Below, piece after piece: positions 15,519 through 24,233 of a DNA stretch of 64,000 nt (position 1 is the stretch's first letter; every line of letters starts with the position of its first letter). Under the pieces are notes generated by a model that was not told the origin of the DNA, ran no database searches, and was given only the letters and a program-made list of their open reading frames with translations. The stretch spans positions 372,001 to 436,000 of the forward strand of contig NZ_CP100351.1 in the NCBI RefSeq assembly GCF_024204645.1, in the 5' to 3' direction. Position numbers and translations under genes: made by a program. The stretch comes from Desulfomicrobium sp. ZS1. GTDB taxonomy: Bacteria > Desulfobacterota > Desulfovibrionia > Desulfovibrionales > Desulfomicrobiaceae.

Positions 15519-17150
15519 TCAGTTTCCACTAATGGACATGCTGTGCTTGTTCAGGAGGTCGTAGAGTCGGGCGCGAGAGAGGCCGGAAATGGCAAGAGCG
15601 TATCGGAAATTTCCTCGACTGGTGGCTACGAGTCGCTTCATATAGGCGGCCTCAACGTTTTGCATGGTTAGTTCCCGAACTGCACGCAATGGAAGCAGAT
15701 CTGTGGATAGGTCGTTCTCTGAGGATAATGGGGACGCGATATTAAAGCTCTCAATGAGTTCGAAGCCGTTGACGGGTTTATGCTCTGTTTGCGAGTCTAT
15801 AATTTTTTCGGGTGCAAAGTGCACTTTAGCTGTTGCTTCTTGGTCGGTGTCTACGTGCGAAGCGTGAGGATCTGCATCCTGGGCGGGAGACAAGAGTGGC
15901 CAGTCCGAAGCGTTGTCCTCGGCCGAGCATCCGGCGGTCTCCGTGGCCACGAGATAGCCGTCTATGTGCGGGCGGTGTGAACGCTTAAGTAGTATTTTTG
16001 TTCGGATGTCGATAGGCAGATGCTGTGGGTAGAGTCTGCATTCCCCTAAGCCCTTTTGCACAATAGCGTACATGACGTTAATCAGTTCTCGCACATTGCC
16101 TGGCCAGTCGTAGAGGGTCAGGGCGTGGTGCAGTTCGTCGGAGACTTCTTTTTCGTCGCAGCCGAGTTCCGAGCAGATTTGGCGCAAATGGTAACTGGCG
16201 ATGGTGAGAATGTCCTCCTTGCGTTGACGTAGGGGAGGAAGTCCGATCACGCAGGTACTCAGGCGGTAGTAGAGGTCTTTGCGGAATTCGCCCCGTTTTA
16301 TCAAGGCTTCAAGATTGTGGCTTGTGGTAGCGATCATCCTGAAATCATTGCAGGCCGTCTTTTCCGAATTCATGGAGTGGACTCGGGGTTCCTGCAAGGC
16401 CCGCCGTAGTAATTTTTGCATTTCGATGTCTAGGTCGCCGATCTCATCGAGAAAGAGGGTGCCCCCCTGGGCCTGTCGGAAAAGTTCACCTTGAGATTTG
16501 GCGGAGCTGATGCAGGCTCCACGCTCGTGACCGAAGGACAGGCCTTCAGCCAAGATCTTATGGATGTTGGTGCAGTCTACGACAATGAAGCTGTTCTTCG
16601 CCCGATTGCTGTTCTCGTGGATGGCGCGGGCGAAGAGTTCCTTGCCGGTCCCTGTTTCCCCATGAATGAGAACGTTGACTTTGCTTTGGGCGGCGGTGGC
16701 GACGAGGCTTAGACACTGCTCCATGCAGCGGCTGCCCCCGATGATGGCGTCGCGTTTGATTTCGAAATGTTTTTTGAATTCCATCTTGGAGGTTCGGTGA
16801 TTCATGCAGCGGTTGATGGCCTGTCCGAGTTCGTCCTGGGTGAAGGGGACGCAGATGACGTCCCATGCGCCGGCGCGGATTGTCTCTTCCAGTATGACGG
16901 GATCTGAGCCGCTGGTGATGACCAGAACATGCGGTCTGCCTTCTGAATTGACCAAGGTGCGCACGATGGCGTCAGGCTTGTCCGTGATGTCCATATCAAG
17001 AATGATGATGTCGAAAGGGGTGGTTTTCAAAGCCAAGACAGCATCTTGCCAGGCGGTGAGGGCGCGACATTTGTGTCCGTGGCTTTCGATAGCTGGACTC
17101 AAGAGATTGCAGATGTCACTGCGTTCATGAATGATGAGTACTGATGCCAT
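15519..17150 (-). CDS. NtrC-type response regulator with AAA+ domain lacking GAFTGA
   Basis: The protein of 543 residues has a receiver domain (residues 1-120, phosphoacceptor in DIIILDMDITD). An AAA+ ATPase follows (Walker A GETGTGKE, Walker B GGTLFLDEIGDL, arginine-finger region FRKDLYYRL). A Fis-type helix-turn-helix is at the C-terminus (NFRYALAISGLSRARLYDLL). The sigma-54 contact loop, normally GAFTGA, reads GACISSA. It may therefore be unable to remodel sigma-54 holoenzyme and may act like TyrR on another polymerase. The ATG at 17150 with AGGAG upstream is chosen over an open extension to 17303. No partner kinase is adjacent, and the receiver may not be phosphorylated. Confidence 0.82.
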   Translation of the reverse strand: MASVLIIHERSDICNLLSPAIESHGHKCRALTAWQDAVLALKTTPFDIIILDMDITDKPDAIVRTLVNSEGRPHVLVITSGSDPVILEETIRAGAWDVICVPFTQDELGQAINRCMNHRTSKMEFKKHFEIKRDAIIGGSRCMEQCLSLVATAAQSKVNVLIHGETGTGKELFARAIHENSNRAKNSFIVVDCTNIHKILAEGLSFGHERGACISSAKSQGELFRQAQGGTLFLDEIGDLDIEMQKLLRRALQEPRVHSMNSEKTACNDFRMIATTSHNLEALIKRGEFRKDLYYRLSTCVIGLPPLRQRKEDILTIASYHLRQICSELGCDEKEVSDELHHALTLYDWPGNVRELINVMYAIVQKGLGECRLYPQHLPIDIRTKILLKRSHRPHIDGYLVATETAGCSAEDNASDWPLLSPAQDADPHASHVDTDQEATAKVHFAPEKIIDSQTEHKPVNGFELIESFNIASPLSSENDLSTDLLPLRAVRELTMQNVEAAYMKRLVATSRGNFRYALAISGLSRARLYDLLNKHSMSISGN

Positions 17151-17375
17151 AAACTTAGTCTCTCCTAAAAGATCTTTCAAATGTGTATTGAAATACTCTG
17201 AAATGTACGATGTGTATGTGAGAGATTGTGCATTGAGAAGTGGCGTCGAGTTCCCAATGTCGCAGCGAGTAATCGTATGGTGAGTTGAGAATAGGATGAT
17301 CAAAAAATGGATTGCTTCCGGGTTGGTCCACGATACCCTCGCTGCGTAGATCGAAATAATGGTGTCCGGATCGAG

Positions 17376-18959
17376 TCACATCTTCATGAACCCGCTAGCA
17401 TTCTTGAAGGCCGCTTTTATCCAGGCTTTCGTTTCTGTGAGGGGGCTTTGGACTCCCTTCTGAACGAACATGCTTGATGTCGCTTGAATGGACGTGACGT
17501 TGCCCGCTTTCGTTTGAGAACTCAAGGCAATAAGGGCTTTCTTCGCTTCTGATCCTGGTCCGAATAATTCATCATAGCCCTGCCAGGCAGGTCCGGTGAC
17601 GATGATGTAACCTAGGTCGCTGCGCGGGAGTGTCGTAGTCAATTTTTCGTTCGCGCGTACGCAGGCCCGCAAGGCGAGAGTCTTGGCTTTGTTGTCGAAG
17701 AAAAGCAGGATCACATTCTGTCCTTGATCTTCCTCAAAGACGAAAGTGATCGCCTTTGCCGAATTATCCGACGAGACCGCGTGCGTCAGTGGAAATGCTA
17801 CGGCTTGAATTGGATGCTGCTCATTTGGGATAGGCCTTGCTGGGGCCTGCTTAGTTTGCGTTTGTTTGGGGCTGAAAATGCTGGTCACTGTGGCCTGCAT
17901 GGTTTTGTAAGCGCCGATCAAGAGGAGGGCGGCCATGGCGCATGCTGCGAATTTGAGCGCCAGCACAGGCCATTGAATTTGTTGGGTTGCCGATTTTTTG
18001 TGCTGCGAATTCTGGCCAGAAAGAAGGGCCTGCAGTGTCGCGGCTAAGCCCGTGGGGTCTGAGGTCTGGGCAGAATGGGTGTCGTGGAGCGGATTCGTCT
18101 GGACGTGGGCGTAGATGACGCCGCATTTCGGGCATTCGCCTGCGCTAAAGTGCAGATCATCGTTTTGTGTGCGTTCATGAAAGCACTTCGGGCAGACAAT
18201 GCCTGCAGCTTGGGATTGCTGGATCAGTTGGCTGGGATGTGCAGCAGGGTTGGACAACGCTGCGGCCAGCAGGGGGATGATTTGATCTCTTGCCTGAGTC
18301 GGAAGACTCCCACGCTGCGAGAGGATATACGGCCGTAAGAAACGGATATTCAGCACCTCAACGCCTTTCACTCGTCCACGAATTTGGACAAATCCCCGAG
18401 AGAAGCAAAGAATAGGCATGATCGTCTGCCCGCCAAGTCTCTCCGCGCCCAGGTGGTCCCGGAGCGAGTAGGTCTGGCTCCAGCATTGATTCAAAAAATC
18501 CTTGAAAAATTTGCGTCCGTTTCTAAGCAAGACGTCGTTTTCCTGAGTGATGTTCCCCTTTTGGCTTTTGGTCTCCACCAGAAAAATGCCATTGGGGCCG
18601 AGCACGACATGGTCGATGTTGAAACCGGGGAATTCGAGGTCATGGAAGACGTAGTAATCGTCAGGGAGCTCCTGCAGGGCTTCGGCGACGGCTTTCTCGG
18701 CTTTGGCCCCAGTATCGGCGTCGGAAATGCGTTTTTTGAGCTTGAGTCCGGCTTGTTCAATCGACTTGATGGAGACGAAATAGAAGACAGCGACCCCGAT
18801 ACCCCAGAAATGGTAACCATGGGTCAGCAGATAACACGCGACAGGTATCAGCAGCAGTGACGAAAGCAAGGGCAGGGCGATGCGAGAAAACATGTCCTTG
18901 TACCGCGAATTCCCCATGGCAAATGCACTTTTGCCAGCTGATCCAAAGACCTGAGCCAT
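17376..18959 (-). CDS. NERD-domain membrane protein with zinc ribbon
   Basis: The protein of 527 residues begins with a hydrophobic segment (about 30-65). A nuclease-related NERD domain follows at about 84-195, visible in TGAKAEKAVAEAL, NIDHVVLGPNGIFLVETK (D116, E129, K131) and FFKDFL. A four-cysteine zinc ribbon is at 256-279 (CPKC ... CPKC). A second membrane segment is near 322-340, and the C-terminal domain is unrecognised. GGAGG precedes the ATG at 18959; an upstream in-frame start (19007) is less likely. NERD proteins are often linked to DNA processing or defence, and topology here suggests membrane association. It lies 225 bases upstream of the AAA+ regulator on the same strand. Confidence 0.78.
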   Translation of the reverse strand: MAQVFGSAGKSAFAMGNSRYKDMFSRIALPLLSSLLLIPVACYLLTHGYHFWGIGVAVFYFVSIKSIEQAGLKLKKRISDADTGAKAEKAVAEALQELPDDYYVFHDLEFPGFNIDHVVLGPNGIFLVETKSQKGNITQENDVLLRNGRKFFKDFLNQCWSQTYSLRDHLGAERLGGQTIMPILCFSRGFVQIRGRVKGVEVLNIRFLRPYILSQRGSLPTQARDQIIPLLAAALSNPAAHPSQLIQQSQAAGIVCPKCFHERTQNDDLHFSAGECPKCGVIYAHVQTNPLHDTHSAQTSDPTGLAATLQALLSGQNSQHKKSATQQIQWPVLALKFAACAMAALLLIGAYKTMQATVTSIFSPKQTQTKQAPARPIPNEQHPIQAVAFPLTHAVSSDNSAKAITFVFEEDQGQNVILLFFDNKAKTLALRACVRANEKLTTTLPRSDLGYIIVTGPAWQGYDELFGPGSEAKKALIALSSQTKAGNVTSIQATSSMFVQKGVQSPLTETKAWIKAAFKNASGFMKM

Positions 18960-18989
18960 TTCCTCCTCACCCTCCTGGAGCATGTGCAG

Positions 18990-19296
18990 CTGAGATGTGC
19001 TGCACATTTTGTTGCAGCCATTCTGATAAGCCTCAGCTGTGCAAGAGTGTCAAGTATTTTAGGATGTAAGACATATTGGTTGGCGTTGTTGGATGCTTGT
19101 TGAAAAATGGCGTTTGTCAGACGTCAGTCGAGTTATGCTTTCCATAGAAAATCTCTGCAGTCATTTCGTCGATAATTTTGGACATCGTCCCAGGCTGTTG
19201 GGACGATCTTTGAAAAAGCGATGTCATTTGGGGTTGCCTGTGATCCTCATTGTTGAGTACCAATAGTTAAAACTATTAATTCTATATTGGTGCAAT
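18990..19296. other. intergenic region with one hairpin
   Basis: Between the divergent NERD and CoiA-like genes there is a hairpin ATCGTCCCA-ggctgt-TGGGACGAT at 19184-19207, followed by TTTG. No other feature is seen. It must hold both promoters. Confidence 0.5.
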
Positions 19297-20367
19297 ATGT
19301 TTAAATCTATAAATAAGTCGTCAGGACGGCCTATCGTCATCCTGGATCCACAATGGGATAGGCAGATTGATGTTCTTCGCACTTTGGCCAATCAAAACTT
19401 GTTGGTCTGCCAAGAATGTAACCAGCCTGTCCGAGTGCGTGCTGGTGGAGAGTTGACTGCTGGTCGTGAGGGAAAAAGGTTCATTCGTCGCCATTTTGCG
19501 CATAAGAATAAGTTGAATTGCACTTATGGTTCAGAGTCTTATAAAATTTTGAAGGCTAGAGCTGTTTTGTATGATTTTTTGTACAGTAAATTTGGAGATA
19601 AGGTAACTTTAGAGAAGAGCTTTAATGATGAAAGAGTATATCGATCTATAGACTGCTGGGTTGAAATTAATGATAAAATTTTTGCTTATTGGATATTGGA
19701 CGGAGGAATGAAAGCTCAGCGAAGAGAGGATTTATCCGCAATACTTGATAAGAATGGCATAAATATACATTGGATATTTGACGCTAGCGTTTTGAATGTC
19801 GAAGACTGTGATGAAAGAACAGTTAATCTTTCAACGACAGAGCGATATTTCATGCGCTCATCTCAGTATGATATTACCTTGGATAAATGGAAAGTCGGTA
19901 AATCTTTACACTATATTGATAGCGATAACCATAAACTCATCACGTATAGGACGTTACGTCTGGAGCATGCTCCTCAGCAGTATGGTGGGCATTCACGATG
20001 CTCCATGCTTGATGAACTTCTTGTGTCTCCTGCTAAAGGGGAATTTGTGCATCCAGGAGAACATCAATTATTTAAAGAGTATCAAGAGAAGGAGCGTATT
20101 CGAAATGAGTTGAAGAAAAAACAAGATAACTCATTTAATTCTTATTCACAGTTTGATTTTGTTAGTAAAAGAAGTGTTGATTTTGTATATGATTCTTTAA
20201 GTTGTCAGCAAGGAAGTGGTCATAAATTTTCAGATGTTCAAGACATTGCAGTCAATGATTCTGTGATGTTAAAGTGTAAAATTTGTGGTGAGATGACTGA
20301 TTCCTGGTGGATGGCAGATTTCGGAGATAATACGTGCAAATGTAAGAAATGCTATGGGAAAAGATAG
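19297..20367 (+). CDS. competence protein CoiA-like family protein
   Basis: This 356-residue protein resembles the CoiA-like family of nuclease-fold proteins. The N-terminal part has a zinc-finger-like CQECNQPVRVRAGG followed by the family-typical RRHFAHK and a nearby cysteine. It continues with ESYKILKARAVLYDFL, TLEKSF and RSIDCWVEIN, the expected E-K...E...D order of a PD-(D/E)XK-like core. The C-terminus has a second pair of CxxC motifs (CKICGEM ... CKCKKC). It is AT-rich like the element backbone. No good ribosome-binding site is seen. A DNA-processing role is inferred from family only. Confidence 0.6.
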   Translation: MFKSINKSSGRPIVILDPQWDRQIDVLRTLANQNLLVCQECNQPVRVRAGGELTAGREGKRFIRRHFAHKNKLNCTYGSESYKILKARAVLYDFLYSKFGDKVTLEKSFNDERVYRSIDCWVEINDKIFAYWILDGGMKAQRREDLSAILDKNGINIHWIFDASVLNVEDCDERTVNLSTTERYFMRSSQYDITLDKWKVGKSLHYIDSDNHKLITYRTLRLEHAPQQYGGHSRCSMLDELLVSPAKGEFVHPGEHQLFKEYQEKERIRNELKKKQDNSFNSYSQFDFVSKRSVDFVYDSLSCQQGSGHKFSDVQDIAVNDSVMLKCKICGEMTDSWWMADFGDNTCKCKKCYGKR

Positions 20368-20506
20368 CAATACATTGTAGTAATTGTTAATCATTTTGTT
20401 TCAAATATATATCACTTTTTTGAAGGCCTATTAAAATCCCCGCTAAAGCCATTTTGGGCATCAACTGGGATCTTATTTCTGTCTCCAGCCCAACAAAGGA
20501 GTGATC

Positions 20507-21178
20507 ATGCACGACAAAAATTACTGCTCATCCGAAACAACCAAGCTGGCTAATGCCCTGATCAGCGTTCAGCGTATCCTGCAGCCTGCGACCAAGGACC
20601 GCCTCAACCCCTTTACCCATTCCAACTACGCCACATTGAACAGCGTCATGGATTCCTGCCGTGAAGCGCTGCTCACCAACGGCATCTGGCTCACCCAGTA
20701 TCCAGTCCCATCGGAACCTGGTCATCTCGGGCTTGTGACCAAGCTGGTTCACGCCGAATCTGGCCAATGGCAGTCTTCGCACGCGGTTGTCCCCTTGCCA
20801 AAGAACGATCCCCAGGGCCTTGGTATCGCCATGACCTACATCCGGCGCTATTCAATTTCCGCCATGCTCGGCATCGTGACCGAGGAAGACACGGACGGGA
20901 ATGTGCCCAAGGATTCCGGCAAGGGTGGAGTACGTCAGAAAAAGGCTCCAGCCATGCAAGATCCCGGAACTTCTTCTCCCAATCCTCCAAGCCAGTTTCA
21001 ACCAACCCAACTCCCAAAACTTGATGGCATCACTTACCAGGAGATCACCGCTACGGATGGTCAGGTCTGTATCGTGGCCACCGGCAACACCCAGGCGAAG
21101 AAGGAACTATTATCTGGAGCCGGGTTCAAATGGAATCCTCAGCGAAAAATGTGGTGGAAGTATGCGCAGGCATCATGA
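20507..21178 (+). CDS. ERF-family single-strand annealing protein
   Basis: ERF proteins form rings that anneal complementary single strands in phage and plasmid recombination. The pattern is clear: NPFTHSNYATLNSVMDSCRE, then the GIWLTQYPV strand and LVTKLVHAESGQWQSS. The hallmark GLGIAMTYIRRYSISAMLGI with EEDTDGN follows. The ATG at 20507 has AAGGAG 5 bases upstream; the GTG at 20501 overlaps that site. The C-terminal 50 residues are a separate small domain ending KWNPQRKMWWKY. It is the first gene of a compact block with a Cas4-like nuclease directly downstream, the usual annealase-exonuclease pairing. Confidence 0.82.
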   Translation: MHDKNYCSSETTKLANALISVQRILQPATKDRLNPFTHSNYATLNSVMDSCREALLTNGIWLTQYPVPSEPGHLGLVTKLVHAESGQWQSSHAVVPLPKNDPQGLGIAMTYIRRYSISAMLGIVTEEDTDGNVPKDSGKGGVRQKKAPAMQDPGTSSPNPPSQFQPTQLPKLDGITYQEITATDGQVCIVATGNTQAKKELLSGAGFKWNPQRKMWWKYAQAS

Positions 21179-21200
21179 AAATCCGGACACAAAACACAAG

Positions 21201-21229
21201 CGAAGGCTGCTCCATGCGGGCAGCTTTCG
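21201..21229 (+). terminator. hairpin between ERF and nuclease genes
   Basis: CGAAGGCTGCTC pairs with GGGCAGCTTTCG (G-U pairs included) across CATGC. It starts 23 bases after the ERF stop, and the next ATG is 20 bases after it. Only a short T tract (TCATTTT) follows. Confidence 0.65.
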
Positions 21230-21248
21230 TCATTTTGGAGGGTAGGGC

Positions 21249-22454
21249 ATGAATGAAATCGTGCAAGCTGAAGAGCACAGAGCCCAGGGCCTCATGACGC
21301 TGCTCGCGAAAGGGCTTCTTGAATCTTCGGCGCAGAGAACAGTGTCATCACTTGGAGATCGGAGCCGATATATAGGCATGTCGGATATTGGCCGAGCTTT
21401 GGAATGCCCACGAGCTGCGGTGGGTCAAAAACTATTTGGTAATGGCCATGATCAACAACTGGATCAGCATGCCGTCCAGGCACTGATCGGCAAACAACTT
21501 CGTTTCCAGCGCGGACATTGGTTTGAGGCCGGAGTGGCTCAGGTCTTCAGGCAGCAGCGATTGCCCGTGATCGAGCAACTGGAGATCGTGACGAGTTACC
21601 AGCAGGTGCCGATCAAGGCACATCTGGACTTTGTTTTCGCCAGCTCAGTAGGACAGCCCACGGTCCGGATTTTGGAGCTTAAAAGCTGCGAAAAATTGCC
21701 CAAAACACTGTATTCTTCTTACGAAACTCAGGTTTATGGCCAAGTCGGCCTTTTGCGCGCACTTTGGAACCAACCGGCATTTGGCGTCCATGGTGAAGCG
21801 GATAGACAGGGGAGTGCGGGACTCACTTTTCCGCAGCTCTGCCTGGAGAAGTTTGGCATCGAAATGCCAGTCCATCCTTCAGAGGTCGATATCGAGGCAT
21901 GGGTGCTGTGCCTATCCATGTCGGATGCCAAGGCGTTCGGGCCATATCTGCCGGATGACACCATGTTAAGTCTCTGCCTCAAAACAGCCGAGGGCCTTTG
22001 GCGCAACGTCGATGGGTTGAAGAAAAATGACGAAGACTTTGACAACCTGCCCACTGCAGAAGGGTTTCATCCCCTGTGCTCATGGTGCGAATTCAACGCC
22101 GATTGTCCAAAATTCGATGGGCTCGATCAGCCACAATGGGGCAACGCGCTGGATCAGCTCAAAGACTTGAAAGCTAGGCAGGACCAACTGGATGCCGAGA
22201 TATCGGAAGTCGAGGATGGCTTGAAGACTGCCTATGCCTTGAGTGATGCCTTCGGGTCCTGGATCAGCGCTGGAAATCAGCGTTTTCGTGTTTCAACTCA
22301 AGCCGGCAGACGGACTCTGAACAAGGACCAATTGCGCTTGGAACTCTCAAAAGTCCTTGGAGAGGATGACGCGGATGCGCTCATCACCAGATGCGAGACT
22401 GAAGGCAAGCCTTTTGACCGGCTGAACATCAGCAAGATCAACAAACGCCCATAG
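21249..22454 (+). CDS. Cas4-like PD-(D/E)XK exonuclease with Fe-S cysteines
   Basis: The protein of 401 residues has the Cas4/RecB-nuclease layout. A lone cysteine (C53, ECPRAAV) precedes an FE motif near 92. The active site is D127 (HLDFVF) with E143-x-K145 (LELKS), followed by the QVYGQVGLL helix. Three cysteines (C277, C280, C286; CSWCEFNADC) complete a likely 4Fe-4S site. Together with the ERF annealase upstream it forms a recombination pair comparable to exo/bet. The C-terminal 110 residues include a coiled coil (ARQDQLDAEISEVEDGLKTA). GGAGGG lies just before the ATG. It is predicted to resect DNA ends during element recombination. Confidence 0.8.
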   Translation: MNEIVQAEEHRAQGLMTLLAKGLLESSAQRTVSSLGDRSRYIGMSDIGRALECPRAAVGQKLFGNGHDQQLDQHAVQALIGKQLRFQRGHWFEAGVAQVFRQQRLPVIEQLEIVTSYQQVPIKAHLDFVFASSVGQPTVRILELKSCEKLPKTLYSSYETQVYGQVGLLRALWNQPAFGVHGEADRQGSAGLTFPQLCLEKFGIEMPVHPSEVDIEAWVLCLSMSDAKAFGPYLPDDTMLSLCLKTAEGLWRNVDGLKKNDEDFDNLPTAEGFHPLCSWCEFNADCPKFDGLDQPQWGNALDQLKDLKARQDQLDAEISEVEDGLKTAYALSDAFGSWISAGNQRFRVSTQAGRRTLNKDQLRLELSKVLGEDDADALITRCETEGKPFDRLNISKINKRP

Positions 22455-22477
22455 GCCCAACAAATTCAATCAACATA

Positions 22478-22517
22478 TCCCGGCTCCCCGTAACAGGGTG
22501 GCCGGGATTTTCATTTT
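22478..22517 (+). terminator. hairpin with U-tract in the leader of the AAA+ gene
   Basis: TCCCGGCTCCCC pairs with GGGTGGCCGGGA (one mismatch) across GTAACA, followed by TTTTCATTTT. It starts 24 bases after the nuclease stop and ends 12 bases before the start codon region. Confidence 0.75.
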
Positions 22518-22529
22518 ATGGAGCACATT

Positions 22530-23516
22530 ATGACCAACACCATTCGCGATGAGCTTGAGAAACTTCAGCCCATGGAACTGGACGCAGGAACCGTCTTTAG
22601 CGGTAGCCCCTCAGGTCGGATCATCCGGGGATACGCCAGCCCCTGCAGCTACACTCCGACTCCGGATCCCGGTTACATTTTCCACGAGACAAGCCGCGAC
22701 ATCGCAGTCTGGCTCATGAACATATCTGATCCTTTGTACGTCTTCGGACCCACAGGCTCAGGAAAAACGAGCGCTATCAAGCAGCTCGCCGCAAGGCTTA
22801 ACTATCCCGTTTTCGAGATCACAGGCCACAGCCGTTTGGAATTTCCTGATTTGGTGGGGCACCTGTCCGTTCGAAATGGCAGCATGGAATTCGAGTACGG
22901 TCCTCTGGCCTTGGCCATGAAATATGGCGGGCTCATGTTGCTCAATGAAATCGATCTGCTCGAACCGGCAACGGCCACAGGTCTCAACGGCGTTCTTGAT
23001 GGTGAGGCGCTGTGCATTGCCGAGAATGGGGGAGAACTCATCATCCCGCATCCGATGTTTCGATTCGCGTCCACAGCCAATACTAACGGTGGGTCCGATG
23101 AAACCGGATTATATCAGGGCACGCTCAGGCAAAATCTCGCTTTTCTGGATCGTTTTTGGCTCTGTGAGATGGGCTACCCTGCTCGGGAAGCCGAGGAGAA
23201 ACTCCTGGGTGGATGCTGCCCGAAATTGCCTGAAAGCATCCGCCAGAAAATGGTCGAATACGCAAACGAGGTTCGCAGGCTTTTCATGGGTGAAGCTGGA
23301 GCCGGAATCGCGAACAGCATTGAGGTTACGTTTTCAACCCGGACACTTCTGCGGTGGGCTGATCTGACCGTGCGTTTTCAGCCCCTGTCCCGGCAGGGGG
23401 TCCAACCCGTGACCTACGCCCTGGATCGGGCACTGGGATTTCGCGCCACCAGGGAAACCAGAGCCATGCTCCATGAGCTTGCCCAGCGCATTTTTCCGCA
23501 GTCCATGGGGGAGTAG
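22530..23516 (+). CDS. MoxR/CobS-like AAA+ ATPase
   Basis: This 328-residue AAA_5-type ATPase is related to the CobS subunit of cobaltochelatase and to MoxR chaperones. The Walker A is GPTGSGKT (73-80) and the Walker B LMLLNEIDLL (135-144). RFASTANTNGGSD acts as sensor 1, and LRQNLAFLDRFW carries the arginine finger region. Two ATGs are possible; GGAG directly after the first one (22518) points to 22530. Such ATPases work with a VWA partner, and one is encoded at 26118. The same AAA+/DUF3150/VWA combination is known from SXT/R391- and IncC-type elements, near their annealase and exonuclease genes. Its substrate is unknown. Confidence 0.8.
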   Translation: MTNTIRDELEKLQPMELDAGTVFSGSPSGRIIRGYASPCSYTPTPDPGYIFHETSRDIAVWLMNISDPLYVFGPTGSGKTSAIKQLAARLNYPVFEITGHSRLEFPDLVGHLSVRNGSMEFEYGPLALAMKYGGLMLLNEIDLLEPATATGLNGVLDGEALCIAENGGELIIPHPMFRFASTANTNGGSDETGLYQGTLRQNLAFLDRFWLCEMGYPAREAEEKLLGGCCPKLPESIRQKMVEYANEVRRLFMGEAGAGIANSIEVTFSTRTLLRWADLTVRFQPLSRQGVQPVTYALDRALGFRATRETRAMLHELAQRIFPQSMGE

Positions 23517-23587
23517 AAAGGAGTGCAGCTGCTGAAGCGCAAAAAGATGCCACCACTCCCGACGACCTGACCAAAGTACGCCAGGCC

Positions 23588-23875
23588 ATGACATCGGTCC
23601 TTCAGGCCATGGCAGCCAGTCCCTCCTACCTGGCCAACTGTGCCCACCCTCCATCCGTTCTCCTGGAAAAATCCACGCCACATGGCGGCAAGTTCTGGAA
23701 AGCCGTGGCTCATCCAAACGGACTGGCATTGCAATGGGGTCGACTCAATACCGCCGGGCAAGGTCGCGTCCTTGATATCTCCAGATGCGCTCAGGGCAAT
23801 CCGGTGCAGGAGATGATGGATAGGGCGCTTGCCAAGATCAACGAGGGATACGGGCTTTGCTGGGTCACATTTTGA
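23588..23875 (+). CDS. WGR-like domain protein
   Basis: The sequence GGKFWKAVAHPNGLALQWGR then LNTAGQGRVLD follows the WGR domain pattern (FW...WGR.GT.GQ), found in PARP-like and nucleic-acid-binding proteins. The frame is open back into the end of the AAA+ gene and has no ATG there. The ATG at 23588 lacks a good ribosome-binding site, so the true N-terminus is uncertain and may include an upstream segment starting with a non-ATG codon near 23525. The minimal product is 95 residues. It lies between the AAA+ and DUF3150 genes and may be a small partner of that complex. Confidence 0.6.
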   Translation: MTSVLQAMAASPSYLANCAHPPSVLLEKSTPHGGKFWKAVAHPNGLALQWGRLNTAGQGRVLDISRCAQGNPVQEMMDRALAKINEGYGLCWVTF

Positions 23876-23910
23876 AAATCATTCCATCAACAAAGCGAGG
23901 TTGAATATAT

Positions 23911-24192
23911 ATGGATATTGCTCAACACGATTTTCCGTTTCGCCAGTCCATCGAGCTGGCCAAACAGATCCCTTCGACCGGGTTTCGCTATCACTGGAAA
24001 GCCGAGGTTGATTCCCTTGGTCTGATCATCCGCATCTGGCTCGGCGGTATCGACGGCGTGCCATTTCAGACCTGCGTCACCCGCATCATCAAAAGCCAGC
24101 AGTGCAAGAACAAAAATCCCGTTCAGGAGATGTGGCGCAGGGTGCTGGAAAAAATCGACAGGCAGGATTTTATCATCGTGAACGGAAATTAG
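23911..24192 (+). CDS. hypothetical small protein
   Basis: This 93-residue protein is not recognised. It shares the segment KNPVQEMWRRVLEKI with NPVQEMMDRALAKI in the preceding WGR-like protein, so the two probably descend from one ancestor. Its middle (FRYHWKAEVDSLGLIIRIWLGG) is a likely beta sheet. GAGG lies 12 bases upstream of the ATG. The stop codon overlaps the base of the next leader hairpin. Constant position within the recombination block suggests a shared function. Confidence 0.6.
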   Translation: MDIAQHDFPFRQSIELAKQIPSTGFRYHWKAEVDSLGLIIRIWLGGIDGVPFQTCVTRIIKSQQCKNKNPVQEMWRRVLEKIDRQDFIIVNGN

Positions 24193-24220
24193 GGCGCCAC
24201 ACCAGGCGCTCTTTTCATTT
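24191..24220 (+). terminator. hairpin with U-tract in the leader of the DUF3150 gene
   Basis: AGGGCGCC pairs with GGCGCTCT across a 6-base loop, followed by TTTTCATTT. It overlaps the stop codon of the previous gene and ends 14 bases before the next ATG. Confidence 0.7.
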
Positions 24221-24233
24221 GAAGGAGAAGAAC

